This document shows, piece by piece, positions 1 to 6,302 of a DNA stretch of 8,490 bases. Source of the stretch: Desulfuromonadaceae bacterium UBA6124. Lineage in GTDB: Bacteria > Desulfobacterota > Desulfuromonadia > Desulfuromonadales > Trichloromonadaceae. The position numbers and the translations under genes were made by a program. The DNA lies in NCBI GenBank assembly GCA_002423365.1, contig DIVU01000385.1, positions 12,858 to 21,347 on the forward strand, given 5' to 3'. Numbering within the stretch: the stretch's first letter is position 1; every line of letters begins with the position of its first letter. The notes under the pieces were generated by a model. That model was not told the origin of the DNA, made no database searches, and saw only the letters and a program-made list of their open reading frames with translations.

Positions 1-89
1 CCCATGCCAAGCCGGCGGCCGCCGCCACGAAAGCGAAGAAACCCCGGCGCCGGGGAAAGCCCAAGTCCGATGGCAAGCCGTCTGCCTGA
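1..89 (+). CDS. C-terminal tail of an upstream gene (partial, product unknown)
   Basis: Reading from base 3, an open frame runs to a TGA at 87-89 and encodes a 28-residue tail made almost entirely of Lys, Arg, Ala and Pro, with a core reading AKKPRRRGKPKSDGKPSA. Such disordered basic tails are common on RNA-binding enzymes such as DEAD-box helicases and RluB-type pseudouridine synthases, but nothing here identifies the protein. The start and all folded domains lie outside the window. The stop is 16 bases before the next start, so the two genes are probably cotranscribed. The frame is preferred over the overlapping upstream extension of the next gene because it gives a natural stop followed by a ribosome binding site. 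Confidence 0.5.
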   Translation, partial: HAKPAAAATKAKKPRRRGKPKSDGKPSA

Positions 90-105
90 ACCGGAAAGGG
101 CTGGC

Positions 106-786
106 ATGGATAAGGCTTTTGCCGAACAGGTGGCGAGCTGTCGCCGTTGTCCGCGCCTCGTCGACTATCTGAGTGCCCTGCCGCCGAAGGGGGGGCGTGG
201 TCGGGAGGATTACTGGAACCGGCCGGTGCCCGGCTTCGGCGATCCCCAGGCGCGGGTGCTGCTGGTCGGGCTGGCTCCCGGCGCCCACGGCGCCAATCGT
301 ACCGGGCGCCCCTTCACCGGCGACGGCGCCGGTGACTTCATGTATCCCCTGCTGCATCAAGCCGGTTTCGCCAGTCGCCCGGATGTTTCCCATGCCGGCG
401 ACGGGCTGCGCTTGACCGATCTCTACATCAGCAACGCGGTCAAATGCGCGCCGCCGGAGAATAAACCGCTGCCCGTTGAATTTGACGAGTGTCGCCACTT
501 TCTGGCGGCGGAGCTGGCCGCTTTGCCCCGACTCAAGGTTGTGCTGGCCCTTGGCCAGGGGGCTTTCGTCAGCTGCCTGCGTCTTTTCAAGGAAGAAGGG
601 CTGGTCGCCCGGCTCTCCGACTTCCCCTTTGGCCACGGCGCCGCCTATCTTTTGGCCAACGGCCTGACCCTGGTCGCCAGTTACCATACCAGCCGTTATA
701 ATGTTCAGACCAGGCGGATCGATGCCCCCATGTTTCTTGATTTACTGGCGCGGGTTCGGGAGTTCGCCGTCCGAGAAAACGGTTGA
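106..786 (+). CDS. Uracil-DNA glycosylase, family 5-like (UdgB type), Fe-S
   Basis: Predicted cytosolic DNA repair enzyme that excises uracil, and in this family other deaminated bases, from DNA. The 226-residue product has the superfamily signatures in order: Cys12 and Cys15 (SCRRC), the DYWNRPVPGFGD segment near 35-46, motif A GLAPGAHGANRTGRPFTGD at 55-73, NAVKCAPPENKP at 110-121, and the C-terminal SYHTSRYN at 192-199. Cys12, Cys15, Cys114 and Cys129 form the expected 4Fe-4S set. Motif A lacks the catalytic Asp of family 1, which points to family 5 rather than family 4. The last motif has Thr where His-Pro-Ser is common and TRRI where TGRL is usual. I chose the ATG at 106 because AAAGGG lies 5 bases upstream and the family starts just before the CxxC. 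An in-frame ATG at 4 would add 34 unsupported basic residues over the upstream gene's tail. Confidence 0.88.
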   Translation: MDKAFAEQVASCRRCPRLVDYLSALPPKGGRGREDYWNRPVPGFGDPQARVLLVGLAPGAHGANRTGRPFTGDGAGDFMYPLLHQAGFASRPDVSHAGDGLRLTDLYISNAVKCAPPENKPLPVEFDECRHFLAAELAALPRLKVVLALGQGAFVSCLRLFKEEGLVARLSDFPFGHGAAYLLANGLTLVASYHTSRYNVQTRRIDAPMFLDLLARVREFAVRENG

Positions 787-856
787 AATGGAGCAAGGCT
801 TGGATTAATGTAGGGAATTCGTTCTGGCAAAAGGTGCGACCAGCGCCTGCCTCGCC

Positions 857-884
857 TTGGGCGAACTCGCGGAAACGGTATTTT
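857..884 (+). promoter_or_regulatory. Weak candidate promoter for accD
   Basis: The 160-base gap before accD contains TTGGGC (857-862), 16 bases, then TATTTT (879-884). These match the sigma70 consensus at 3 of 6 and 4 of 6 positions. No terminator is visible after the glycosylase gene, so accD may also be reached by readthrough. This is a visual match only. Confidence 0.25.
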
Positions 885-894
885 ACGCCGTCTT

Positions 895-907
895 TCGAAC
901 CGTTCGA
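895..907. promoter_or_regulatory. Palindrome TCGAAC-C-GTTCGA upstream of accD, possible operator
   Basis: A perfect 6-base inverted repeat around one central base lies 39 bases before the accD start. It falls just downstream of the weak -10 candidate at 879-884. Its position fits an operator or a 5' UTR hairpin controlling accD-folC-lptD, but no known binding motif was recognised and a chance palindrome of this length is possible. Confidence 0.3.
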
Positions 908-946
908 CGAGCTGACGCCGAAACTAAATAATCACGAGGTAGACAT

Positions 947-1792
947 ATGTCCTGGTTCAAGCGCTCCAAGGCGCCCATCGCCGAAGTGGAATCGAAAAAA
1001 GTCCAGATGCCCGAAGGGGTCTGGACCAAATGCAAGAACTGTAACGAGATCATCTACACCAAGGAAGTCGAGCGCAACCTCAACGTCTGTCCCAAGTGCG
1101 ACTACCACTTTCGCATCTCCGCCCGGGAACGGATCAGTCTCGTGATCGACCAGGGCTCCTTCGCCGAGATGGATGCCGCCATGGAGTCCGTAGACTTTCT
1201 CGATTTCAAGGATTCCAAGCGCTATAAGGACCGGATTCGCGCCGCCGTCAAAAAGAGCAGCGGCGACGCGGTGATCTGCGGCAAGGGGACGATCGAGGGA
1301 CTGCCGGTGGCCATTGCCGTTTTCGACTTTGGTTTCATGGGGGGGAGCATGGGTTCGGTGGTCGGGGAGAAGATCACCCGGGTCATCGAACTGGGGCTGG
1401 AAAAACGCTGCCCGGTCATTATCTTCTCATCCTCGGGCGGGGCGCGTATGCAGGAGAGCATTCTTTCCCTCATGCAGATGGCCAAGACCAGCGCCGCCCT
1501 GGCCAAGCTGAAAAAAGCCGGATTGCCCTTCATCTCGGTCCTGACCGATCCCACCACCGGCGGCGTGACCGCCAGTTTTGCCATGCTCGGCGACATCAAC
1601 ATGGCCGAACCCAAGGCGCTGATCGGCTTCGCCGGTCCCCGGGTCATTGAACAGACCATCCGCCAGACCCTGCCCGAAGGCTTCCAGCGCTCCGAATATT
1701 TGCTGGAACACGGCATGGTCGATATGATCGTCCGGCGCCCGGAAATGAAGCAGCGCCTCTCCCAGATTCTGCGGATCTTCACCAAGAGCTGA
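947..1792 (+). CDS. accD: Acetyl-CoA carboxylase carboxyltransferase subunit beta
   Basis: Beta subunit of the carboxyltransferase half of acetyl-CoA carboxylase. With AccA it moves the carboxyl group from carboxybiotin to acetyl-CoA, giving malonyl-CoA for fatty-acid synthesis in the cytosol. The 281-residue protein begins with the family's four-cysteine zinc ribbon (Cys29, Cys32, Cys48, Cys51). The crotonase-like carboxyltransferase domain follows, with FMGGSMGSVVGEKI at 130-143, SSSGGARMQES at 161-171 and DPTTGGVTASFAMLGD at 201-216. The length is close to the usual 280-305. GAGGT at 936-940 lies 6 bases before the ATG. accA is not in the window. The stop is 3 bases before folC, the same accD-folC pairing seen in E. 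coli. Confidence 0.97.
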   Translation: MSWFKRSKAPIAEVESKKVQMPEGVWTKCKNCNEIIYTKEVERNLNVCPKCDYHFRISARERISLVIDQGSFAEMDAAMESVDFLDFKDSKRYKDRIRAAVKKSSGDAVICGKGTIEGLPVAIAVFDFGFMGGSMGSVVGEKITRVIELGLEKRCPVIIFSSSGGARMQESILSLMQMAKTSAALAKLKKAGLPFISVLTDPTTGGVTASFAMLGDINMAEPKALIGFAGPRVIEQTIRQTLPEGFQRSEYLLEHGMVDMIVRRPEMKQRLSQILRIFTKS

Positions 1793-1795
1793 TCC

Positions 1796-3079
1796 GTGGC
1801 CTATCGGGAGAGCCTCGATTACCTCTACGGGCTGCAGAAGTTTGGCATCAAGCTGGGCCTGGAGAACATCCGCGCCCTGCTCGACCGGTTCGGGCATCCC
1901 GAGCGCGCCTACGGCGTCATCCATGTCGCCGGCAGCAACGGCAAAGGTTCGGTCTGCGCTTACCTGGACCGGATTCTTCGGGAAGCGGGACTGCGGGTCG
2001 GACTCTATACCTCCCCCCACCTCCATTCCTTCACCGAACGCATCCGGGTAAACGGCGTACCCATCAAAGAAACGCGGGTGGCGGCCTATACCGAGGAACT
2101 GCGGAGGGTTGCCGGAAGTCTGCCGAGCACCTTCTTCGAGTTCACCACCGCCATGGCTCTGCTCCATTTCCAGCGGGAAGGGGTCGATTTCGCGGTTCTG
2201 GAAACGGGCATGGGCGGGCGTCTCGACGCCACCAATGCCGTTGAGTCCCCCCGGGTGACGGTCATCACCTCGATCTGCCGCGATCATGCCGGACATCTTG
2301 GTGGCGACCTGGCGACCATCGCCGGGGAAAAGGGTGGGATCATCAAATCCGGCGTTCCCCTGGTTCTGGGGCGGCAGGCTCCCGAGGCCGATCAGGTACT
2401 TCGCGCTCTGGCCCGGGAACGGCAGGCCCCAATTCGCGCTTGCGGCAGCGTGCTCGGCCCCGAGGGGGATGACGCCCCTTTGTCGTGGCACGGCCGCGAC
2501 TGGATATTGGAGGGTCTGCGCCCCGGCCTCCTTGGCGCCCATCAGCGGGACAATCTGGCCCTGGCCCTAGGCGCGGCAGAGATCCTGGCCGAGCAGGGGT
2601 TGCCTCTACCTCTGGCTTCCGTGCACGCCGGGATTGCCAGGACGCGCTGGCCCGGTCGTTTAGAGTGGTGGGGTGGACAGCGGCGGATACTGCTTGACGG
2701 CGCCCATAACGAGGGGGGGGCGGCGGTGCTTGCCGACTATCTGCGTCATCTCGCGCCCCGCGCCGTCCACTGGGTCGTTGGACTAAAAGGGGACAAGGAG
2801 GCTTCCGCGATTCTTTCCCCGCTTTTGCCTTGGGTTACGGAGCTCTATTGCACGGTGCCGCCGGTCGAGGAAGCGGTGTCGCCGGAGACCCTGGCCCGAC
2901 TTGGTCGGGACGCCGGGCGCCCGGCCCGGGTCTTTGTTTGCTGCGCGGAGGCGCTGGAAGCCGCTCTAGATGAGCAGCGGCCGGGGGAGATCGTCCTGGT
3001 GGCCGGTTCCCTCTTTCTGGTGGCGGCGGCCCGGGAATATCTGGCCGGAGGCGGACCGATCGCGGATCCCCTGTTATGA
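1796..3079 (+). CDS. folC: Folylpolyglutamate synthase / dihydrofolate synthase
   Basis: ATP-dependent Mur-ligase-family enzyme that joins L-glutamate to dihydropteroate and extends folate polyglutamate tails. The 427-residue protein shows the P-loop HVAGSNGKGSV at 43-53, YTSPHLHSFTERIRVNG at 71-87, FEFTTAMALLHF near 114-125, LETGMGGRLDATN at 135-147, and ITSICRDHAGHLGGDLATIA from 158. These are followed by EKGGIIK, whose lysine is the usual carbamylation position. WPGRLEWW and LLDGAHNEGG mark the C-terminal domain. The start is a GTG 3 bases after the accD stop with only a weak ribosome site, which suggests translational coupling to accD. The final TGA overlaps an ATG (ATGA) that opens a micro-ORF leading into lptD. 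A run of eight G at 2713-2720 lies in the HNEGGAA region without breaking the frame. Confidence 0.96.
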   Translation: MAYRESLDYLYGLQKFGIKLGLENIRALLDRFGHPERAYGVIHVAGSNGKGSVCAYLDRILREAGLRVGLYTSPHLHSFTERIRVNGVPIKETRVAAYTEELRRVAGSLPSTFFEFTTAMALLHFQREGVDFAVLETGMGGRLDATNAVESPRVTVITSICRDHAGHLGGDLATIAGEKGGIIKSGVPLVLGRQAPEADQVLRALARERQAPIRACGSVLGPEGDDAPLSWHGRDWILEGLRPGLLGAHQRDNLALALGAAEILAEQGLPLPLASVHAGIARTRWPGRLEWWGGQRRILLDGAHNEGGAAVLADYLRHLAPRAVHWVVGLKGDKEASAILSPLLPWVTELYCTVPPVEEAVSPETLARLGRDAGRPARVFVCCAEALEAALDEQRPGEIVLVAGSLFLVAAAREYLAGGGPIADPLL

Positions 3080-3132
3080 TGGAATGTGAACTCACCTGTG
3101 GGCTTTCCCCGGTAAAGGATCCTTTGCTGTGA
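3076..3132 (+). CDS. Putative 18-codon micro-ORF bridging folC and lptD
   Basis: A short frame encodes MMECELTCGLSPVKDPLL. Its first ATG overlaps the folC stop as ATGA (3076-3079), and its own TGA (3130-3132) overlaps the lptD ATG as TGATG. Without it, ribosomes leaving folC would need to reinitiate about 50 bases downstream. It is best viewed as a possible coupling relay rather than a functional protein. The frame has no strong ribosome binding site of its own, and a chance ORF this short is quite possible. Confidence 0.3.
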   Translation: MMECELTCGLSPVKDPLL

Positions 3133-6071
3133 TGCGATTCAGGCTGCTGTTTCTATTGTTCATGATCTTTTGCTGGGCGGCGCCGGTTCAGGCGCGCCTC
3201 ACCTTCGGGGTCGTTCCCAAGGCGACCCATTTTTTCCCTTCCCTGGAACAGGCCCAGGCCTTGGCCGACTACCTTTCCCGGCGACTCGGTGAAGAGGTGG
3301 AGGTGCGGGAGTTTCAGGATGTCGCCGATCTTCATGAATGGCTGAACCGTTACCGGACCGTGGACATGGCGGCCTTTACCGTCAGCTATGTTCTCCAGCA
3401 GCAGGCGGGAGAGTTCGATGTTTTGGCCACCGTTGTGCCTCTTGCGGACGCTTCCGGACAGGGCACCGAGCTGGTGGTCGCCCGCCATGGGGTTCGCCGG
3501 GGTTTGCGTAATCGCCTGGAAGTGGCCTTCACCGCCATGGGTGGAGATCCGGAGGGGCGGCAGCTGCTCGCAGCCTCGGGCATCTCTCATCTGATCGGGG
3601 CCAAGGTCTCCCCTCCCGCCGTTGTCGCCGGGGAGTTTTCACCGGAGGAAGCTCCTTCACTTGCGAGGGAGTCCTCCGTCCCCAGTCCCCCTCTCCCTGC
3701 CATTACAACTCCCCTGCCGGCCCCCGCGGCTCTCGTTTTGCCGGTTGCGGTTCCGTCGGCGCGGGAGCAGGAGGCGCTCCAGGAGCCGGTAGCGCCCGAG
3801 TCTTCTGAGGTTGCGCTTGCCGCTTCTGTCGTGGCCGATGATTTTCCCCGGACCGAATCCGAATCCGAAGAAGTTGCCGAGGCTCAGGCTGAGGGGTTCC
3901 CTGCTCCGACCGAGACCGCGCAAGAACCCGTCGCCGTTTCTTCGACGGGACCTGGGCTCCAGGATCTAAGCGGACCGGCCTCCGTCAACCTGGAGGCCGA
4001 CGTTCTGAGCTATGACCGGGAGGCCTCGCTTTATACGGCGCGCGGGGATGTGCGTCTGACCAAGGGGGGAGTGACCCTCGACGCGGATCAGATGCTCTTT
4101 AACGACCTGACCGGGGATGCCAACGCGACGGGAAATGTCTATCTCACCGATCCTTCGGGAAATCTGCGGGCGGAACAGGCCGACTACAACATGGAGACCG
4201 GAGTGGGCCAGATCCGCAGCGGCAAGGTCTTTATCAAAGAGCACAACTTTCATCTGGCCGGGGACGAACTGAAACGGATCGGCGAGCAGGATTACCAGCT
4301 GGAAAGGGGATTCTTTACCACCTGTGATGGTGATGTGCCTTCCTGGAAATTTGGTGCCCGGCATATCGATGTCACCCTGGGCAAATATGCCCGGGCCAGA
4401 AACGTTCTTTTTTACCTGCATGACCTGCCGGTCTTCTATCTCCCCTACATCGTCTTCCCCGCCAAAACCGAGCGGGAGTCGGGCATGCTCATGCCCCGTT
4501 TCGGTTATTCGGACAAGCGCGGCGCCGAATTGTCCCTCGCTTATTATCAGGTGATCGCCCGTAATCAGGATGCGACGATTTATGTCGATTACCTTTCGGA
4601 TTTTGGTATCGGTCAGGGCGTGGAATACCGGTACATCTTCGGCGCTGACAACGAAGGCACCCTGCGCGGCTACTACGTCAACAACATCCGCGATGAGTAT
4701 CTGCGGGACAAACTCAAGGATGAACCGGAATTGGCGGACACCCTCGACGAGGATGACCGTTACGCCTTGGAATGGAATCATCTCGGGACCCTGCCCGGCG
4801 ACTGGACGTTGAGTGCCGATGTGGAATATGTCAGCAATCGGGATTACTTCGACGAATTTGGTACCGTGGCGGAGGAATACACCAAGGACCAGTCCGAGTC
4901 GGTGGTTTATTTGAGCCGCGCCTGGAAAAAAAACATTATGGCCGCCGAGCTCGACTATACCCAAGAATTGGAATTCGACGACGATACAACCTTGCAGCGA
5001 TTGCCGGAAATCCGTTTCGATGCCCTGCGCCGGCGCCTCGGCGAAAGCCCGCTCTTTTTTGGCCTGGGATCGACCTATACTTACTTCTGGCGTGAAGAAG
5101 AGGTGGTGACGGGCGATTGGGAGACCAGCAAGATAAAGGGGCAGCGCCTGAATCTCCGACCGTATCTATCAGCTTTCTTCTCGCCTCTCCCCTGGCTTGA
5201 AGTTGTCCCTGAACTGGGCTATCGCGAGCGACTCTATGAAACGTCCTCTGCAGGCCCCGGTTCGGAGGAGGACGGCATCTACGACTTCTCGTTGCGGATG
5301 GGGACCAGTTTTTCTCGAGTGTTTCATGGCGGACTGGGTAATTACAGGAAAATACGCCACAGCATTGACCCGGAAGTGGTCTATTCCTATGTTCCTAATG
5401 AATCCCAGGACCATTTGCCTTATTTTGATTCCCTGGACCGGATCGGGGTCGCGAATCGGGTGACCTATGCTCTGACCAATCGTTTCACCGCCCGCCTGGA
5501 GCCCCAGCCCGGGGTGGTGGAGTACCTGGAATTTCTCAATTTCCGTCTTTCGCAGAGCTACGATATCCGGCAGTCTCGGCATGATCGGCAGGACATCGAC
5601 GAAGTCGATCCCTTGGGGGATGTTCGGGCCGAGTTGCTCTGGGCACCTACCCGTAATACCTTTTTCGACCTGGATGCCCGCTATGATTTTCACAATCGCA
5701 GCTTGGATGGCTTTAATGCGCGTACCGGCTTGCGGGATCAGGGAGGAAACAGCCTCTCGGTGGATTATCGCTACTCCCGTGAAAAGACGGAGTATGCCGG
5801 ACAGGGGGCCGAATATGTCGCGGGGACGGCTTCCCTGGCCCTGCTTGCACCGTTTTATCTTGGTTACCAGCATCGTTACGATGTTCAGGGCGGTGTCGGT
5901 CTGGAGAAGGTTTTCGATCTGGAGTACCGGTCGCAATGCTGGAGCCTCTTTTTGACCCTGCGCGACAGGATCGATGAGCGGCAGTATGTGCTGGTTTTTG
6001 CCTTGAGTGGGATCGGCAATGTTTTACGCATGGGCGGAGATTTGGGAAGCACACAGGCCGACGAGGAATAA
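3129..6071 (+). CDS. lptD: LPS-assembly protein LptD with N-terminal PhnD-like domain fusion
   Basis: Outer-membrane LPS translocon that receives LPS from the periplasmic bridge and inserts it in the outer leaflet with LptE. The 980-residue protein is longer than E. coli LptD (784). Order: Sec signal peptide about 1-22 (ending PVQA); a shortened PhnD-type solute-binding domain about 23-162 (LTFGVVPKATHFF, ALADYLSRRLG, TVDMAAFTVSYVLQQ, MGGDPEGRQLLAASGI); a Pro/Ala/Glu/Val linker about 163-283 without Lys; an LptA/OstA-like domain about 287-420 (LEADVLSYDREASLYTARGD); and the beta-barrel about 425-975, entered by VLFYLHDLPVFYLPYIVFPA. Mature cysteines are only Cys399 and Cys937, allowing one domain-to-barrel disulfide where E. 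coli uses four. Either GTG 3129 or ATG 3132 could start it; AAAGGA at 3114-3119 is better spaced for GTG. The signal peptide belongs to the fused domain, so the fusion is unlikely to be an annotation join. A strong terminator follows. Confidence 0.93.
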   Translation: MMRFRLLFLLFMIFCWAAPVQARLTFGVVPKATHFFPSLEQAQALADYLSRRLGEEVEVREFQDVADLHEWLNRYRTVDMAAFTVSYVLQQQAGEFDVLATVVPLADASGQGTELVVARHGVRRGLRNRLEVAFTAMGGDPEGRQLLAASGISHLIGAKVSPPAVVAGEFSPEEAPSLARESSVPSPPLPAITTPLPAPAALVLPVAVPSAREQEALQEPVAPESSEVALAASVVADDFPRTESESEEVAEAQAEGFPAPTETAQEPVAVSSTGPGLQDLSGPASVNLEADVLSYDREASLYTARGDVRLTKGGVTLDADQMLFNDLTGDANATGNVYLTDPSGNLRAEQADYNMETGVGQIRSGKVFIKEHNFHLAGDELKRIGEQDYQLERGFFTTCDGDVPSWKFGARHIDVTLGKYARARNVLFYLHDLPVFYLPYIVFPAKTERESGMLMPRFGYSDKRGAELSLAYYQVIARNQDATIYVDYLSDFGIGQGVEYRYIFGADNEGTLRGYYVNNIRDEYLRDKLKDEPELADTLDEDDRYALEWNHLGTLPGDWTLSADVEYVSNRDYFDEFGTVAEEYTKDQSESVVYLSRAWKKNIMAAELDYTQELEFDDDTTLQRLPEIRFDALRRRLGESPLFFGLGSTYTYFWREEEVVTGDWETSKIKGQRLNLRPYLSAFFSPLPWLEVVPELGYRERLYETSSAGPGSEEDGIYDFSLRMGTSFSRVFHGGLGNYRKIRHSIDPEVVYSYVPNESQDHLPYFDSLDRIGVANRVTYALTNRFTARLEPQPGVVEYLEFLNFRLSQSYDIRQSRHDRQDIDEVDPLGDVRAELLWAPTRNTFFDLDARYDFHNRSLDGFNARTGLRDQGGNSLSVDYRYSREKTEYAGQGAEYVAGTASLALLAPFYLGYQHRYDVQGGVGLEKVFDLEYRSQCWSLFLTLRDRIDERQYVLVFALSGIGNVLRMGGDLGSTQADEE

Positions 6072-6096
6072 CTCCTTGTGATGAAGAGTAAAAAAT

Positions 6097-6125
6097 GAAA
6101 AGCCGGCGGAAGCCGGTTTTTTTTT
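6097..6125 (+). terminator. Rho-independent terminator after lptD
   Basis: The stem AAAAGCCGGC / GCCGGTTTTT closes on a GGAA tetraloop (6108-6111) of the stable GNRA type, and nine T follow from 6117 to 6125. The pairing is ten base pairs including one G-U. It lies 26 bases after the lptD stop and ends the accD-folC-lptD unit. The A-rich bases 6089-6101 give a U-tract on the other strand, so it could act in both directions. Confidence 0.92.
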
Positions 6126-6143
6126 CGACCGCCAATTTAATTA

Positions 6144-6173
6144 TTGACGTTAAATATTATTATTTGCTAACTA
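6144..6173 (+). promoter_or_regulatory. Candidate promoter for the ComEA-like gene
   Basis: The most AT-rich stretch of the window lies just after the lptD terminator, so a new promoter is expected here. TTGACG (6144-6149) matches the -35 box at five of six positions. Eighteen bases later TAACTA (6168-6173) is a poor -10 box, partly helped by an extended TG two bases upstream. The exact -10 is uncertain. Confidence 0.4.
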
Positions 6174-6250
6174 TTGTGCCATGTGTTGTCGGCCTTGCTG
6201 GCGGCGGTCGGGCCGAGTGGGTTATTTATTGGGAGAAAGGAGGAACGGGG

Positions 6251-6277
6251 TTGTCTTGGATTGCCGTGCATTCATAA
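6251..6277 (+). CDS. Putative 8-codon leader ORF with strong ribosome binding site
   Basis: AAAGGAGGA (6236-6244) is the best Shine-Dalgarno sequence in the window, yet it is about 59 bases from the favoured start of the next gene. It is correctly spaced, about 7 bases, for a TTG at 6251 that opens the frame MSWIAVHS ending in TAA at 6275-6277. This could be a leader peptide, or the site could serve a structured 5' UTR. No amino-acid bias typical of an attenuator is visible. Confidence 0.25.
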   Translation: MSWIAVHS

Positions 6278-6302
6278 CCACTAATTGAGCATGAGGGAAA
6301 AA

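Noticed and set aside
4..105. Longer start at ATG 4 for the glycosylase
   Set aside because: It would add 34 Arg/Pro-rich residues that overlap the basic tail of the upstream gene. ATG 106 has a spaced ribosome site and fits the family's start.
826..840. Sigma54-like GG/GC elements (TGGCAAAAGGTGCGA)
   Set aside because: The GG and GC are 8 bases apart rather than the required 10.
783..1145. Open frame of 120 codons beginning before accD
   Set aside because: More than half of it lies over accD in another frame, it has no ribosome site and its product resembles nothing; accD is certain.
1427..2542. Long minus-strand frame opposite accD and folC
   Set aside because: High GC leaves antisense frames open. 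The plus strand carries unmistakable accD and folC motifs, and the antisense product has no recognisable domain.
2713..2720. Poly-G runs (folC 2713-2720, accD 1339-1345, glycosylase 187-193) as phase-variation tracts
   Set aside because: They code for Gly-rich conserved motifs in essential-type genes and are expected in GC-rich sequence.
3162..3176. Lipobox at Cys15 in the LptD signal peptide
   Set aside because: The residues before the Cys are M-I-F, not the small residues required for lipidation. A normal signal peptidase site (PVQA) follows.
3966..4964. Long minus-strand frame opposite lptD
   Set aside because: It is antisense to a certain LptD domain, with no recognisable motifs and no ribosome site support.
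6095..6277. 60-codon frame beginning in the lptD terminator
   Set aside because: Its start lies within the terminator stem region and the encoded protein is unlike any family. Only its last eight codons have a ribosome site.
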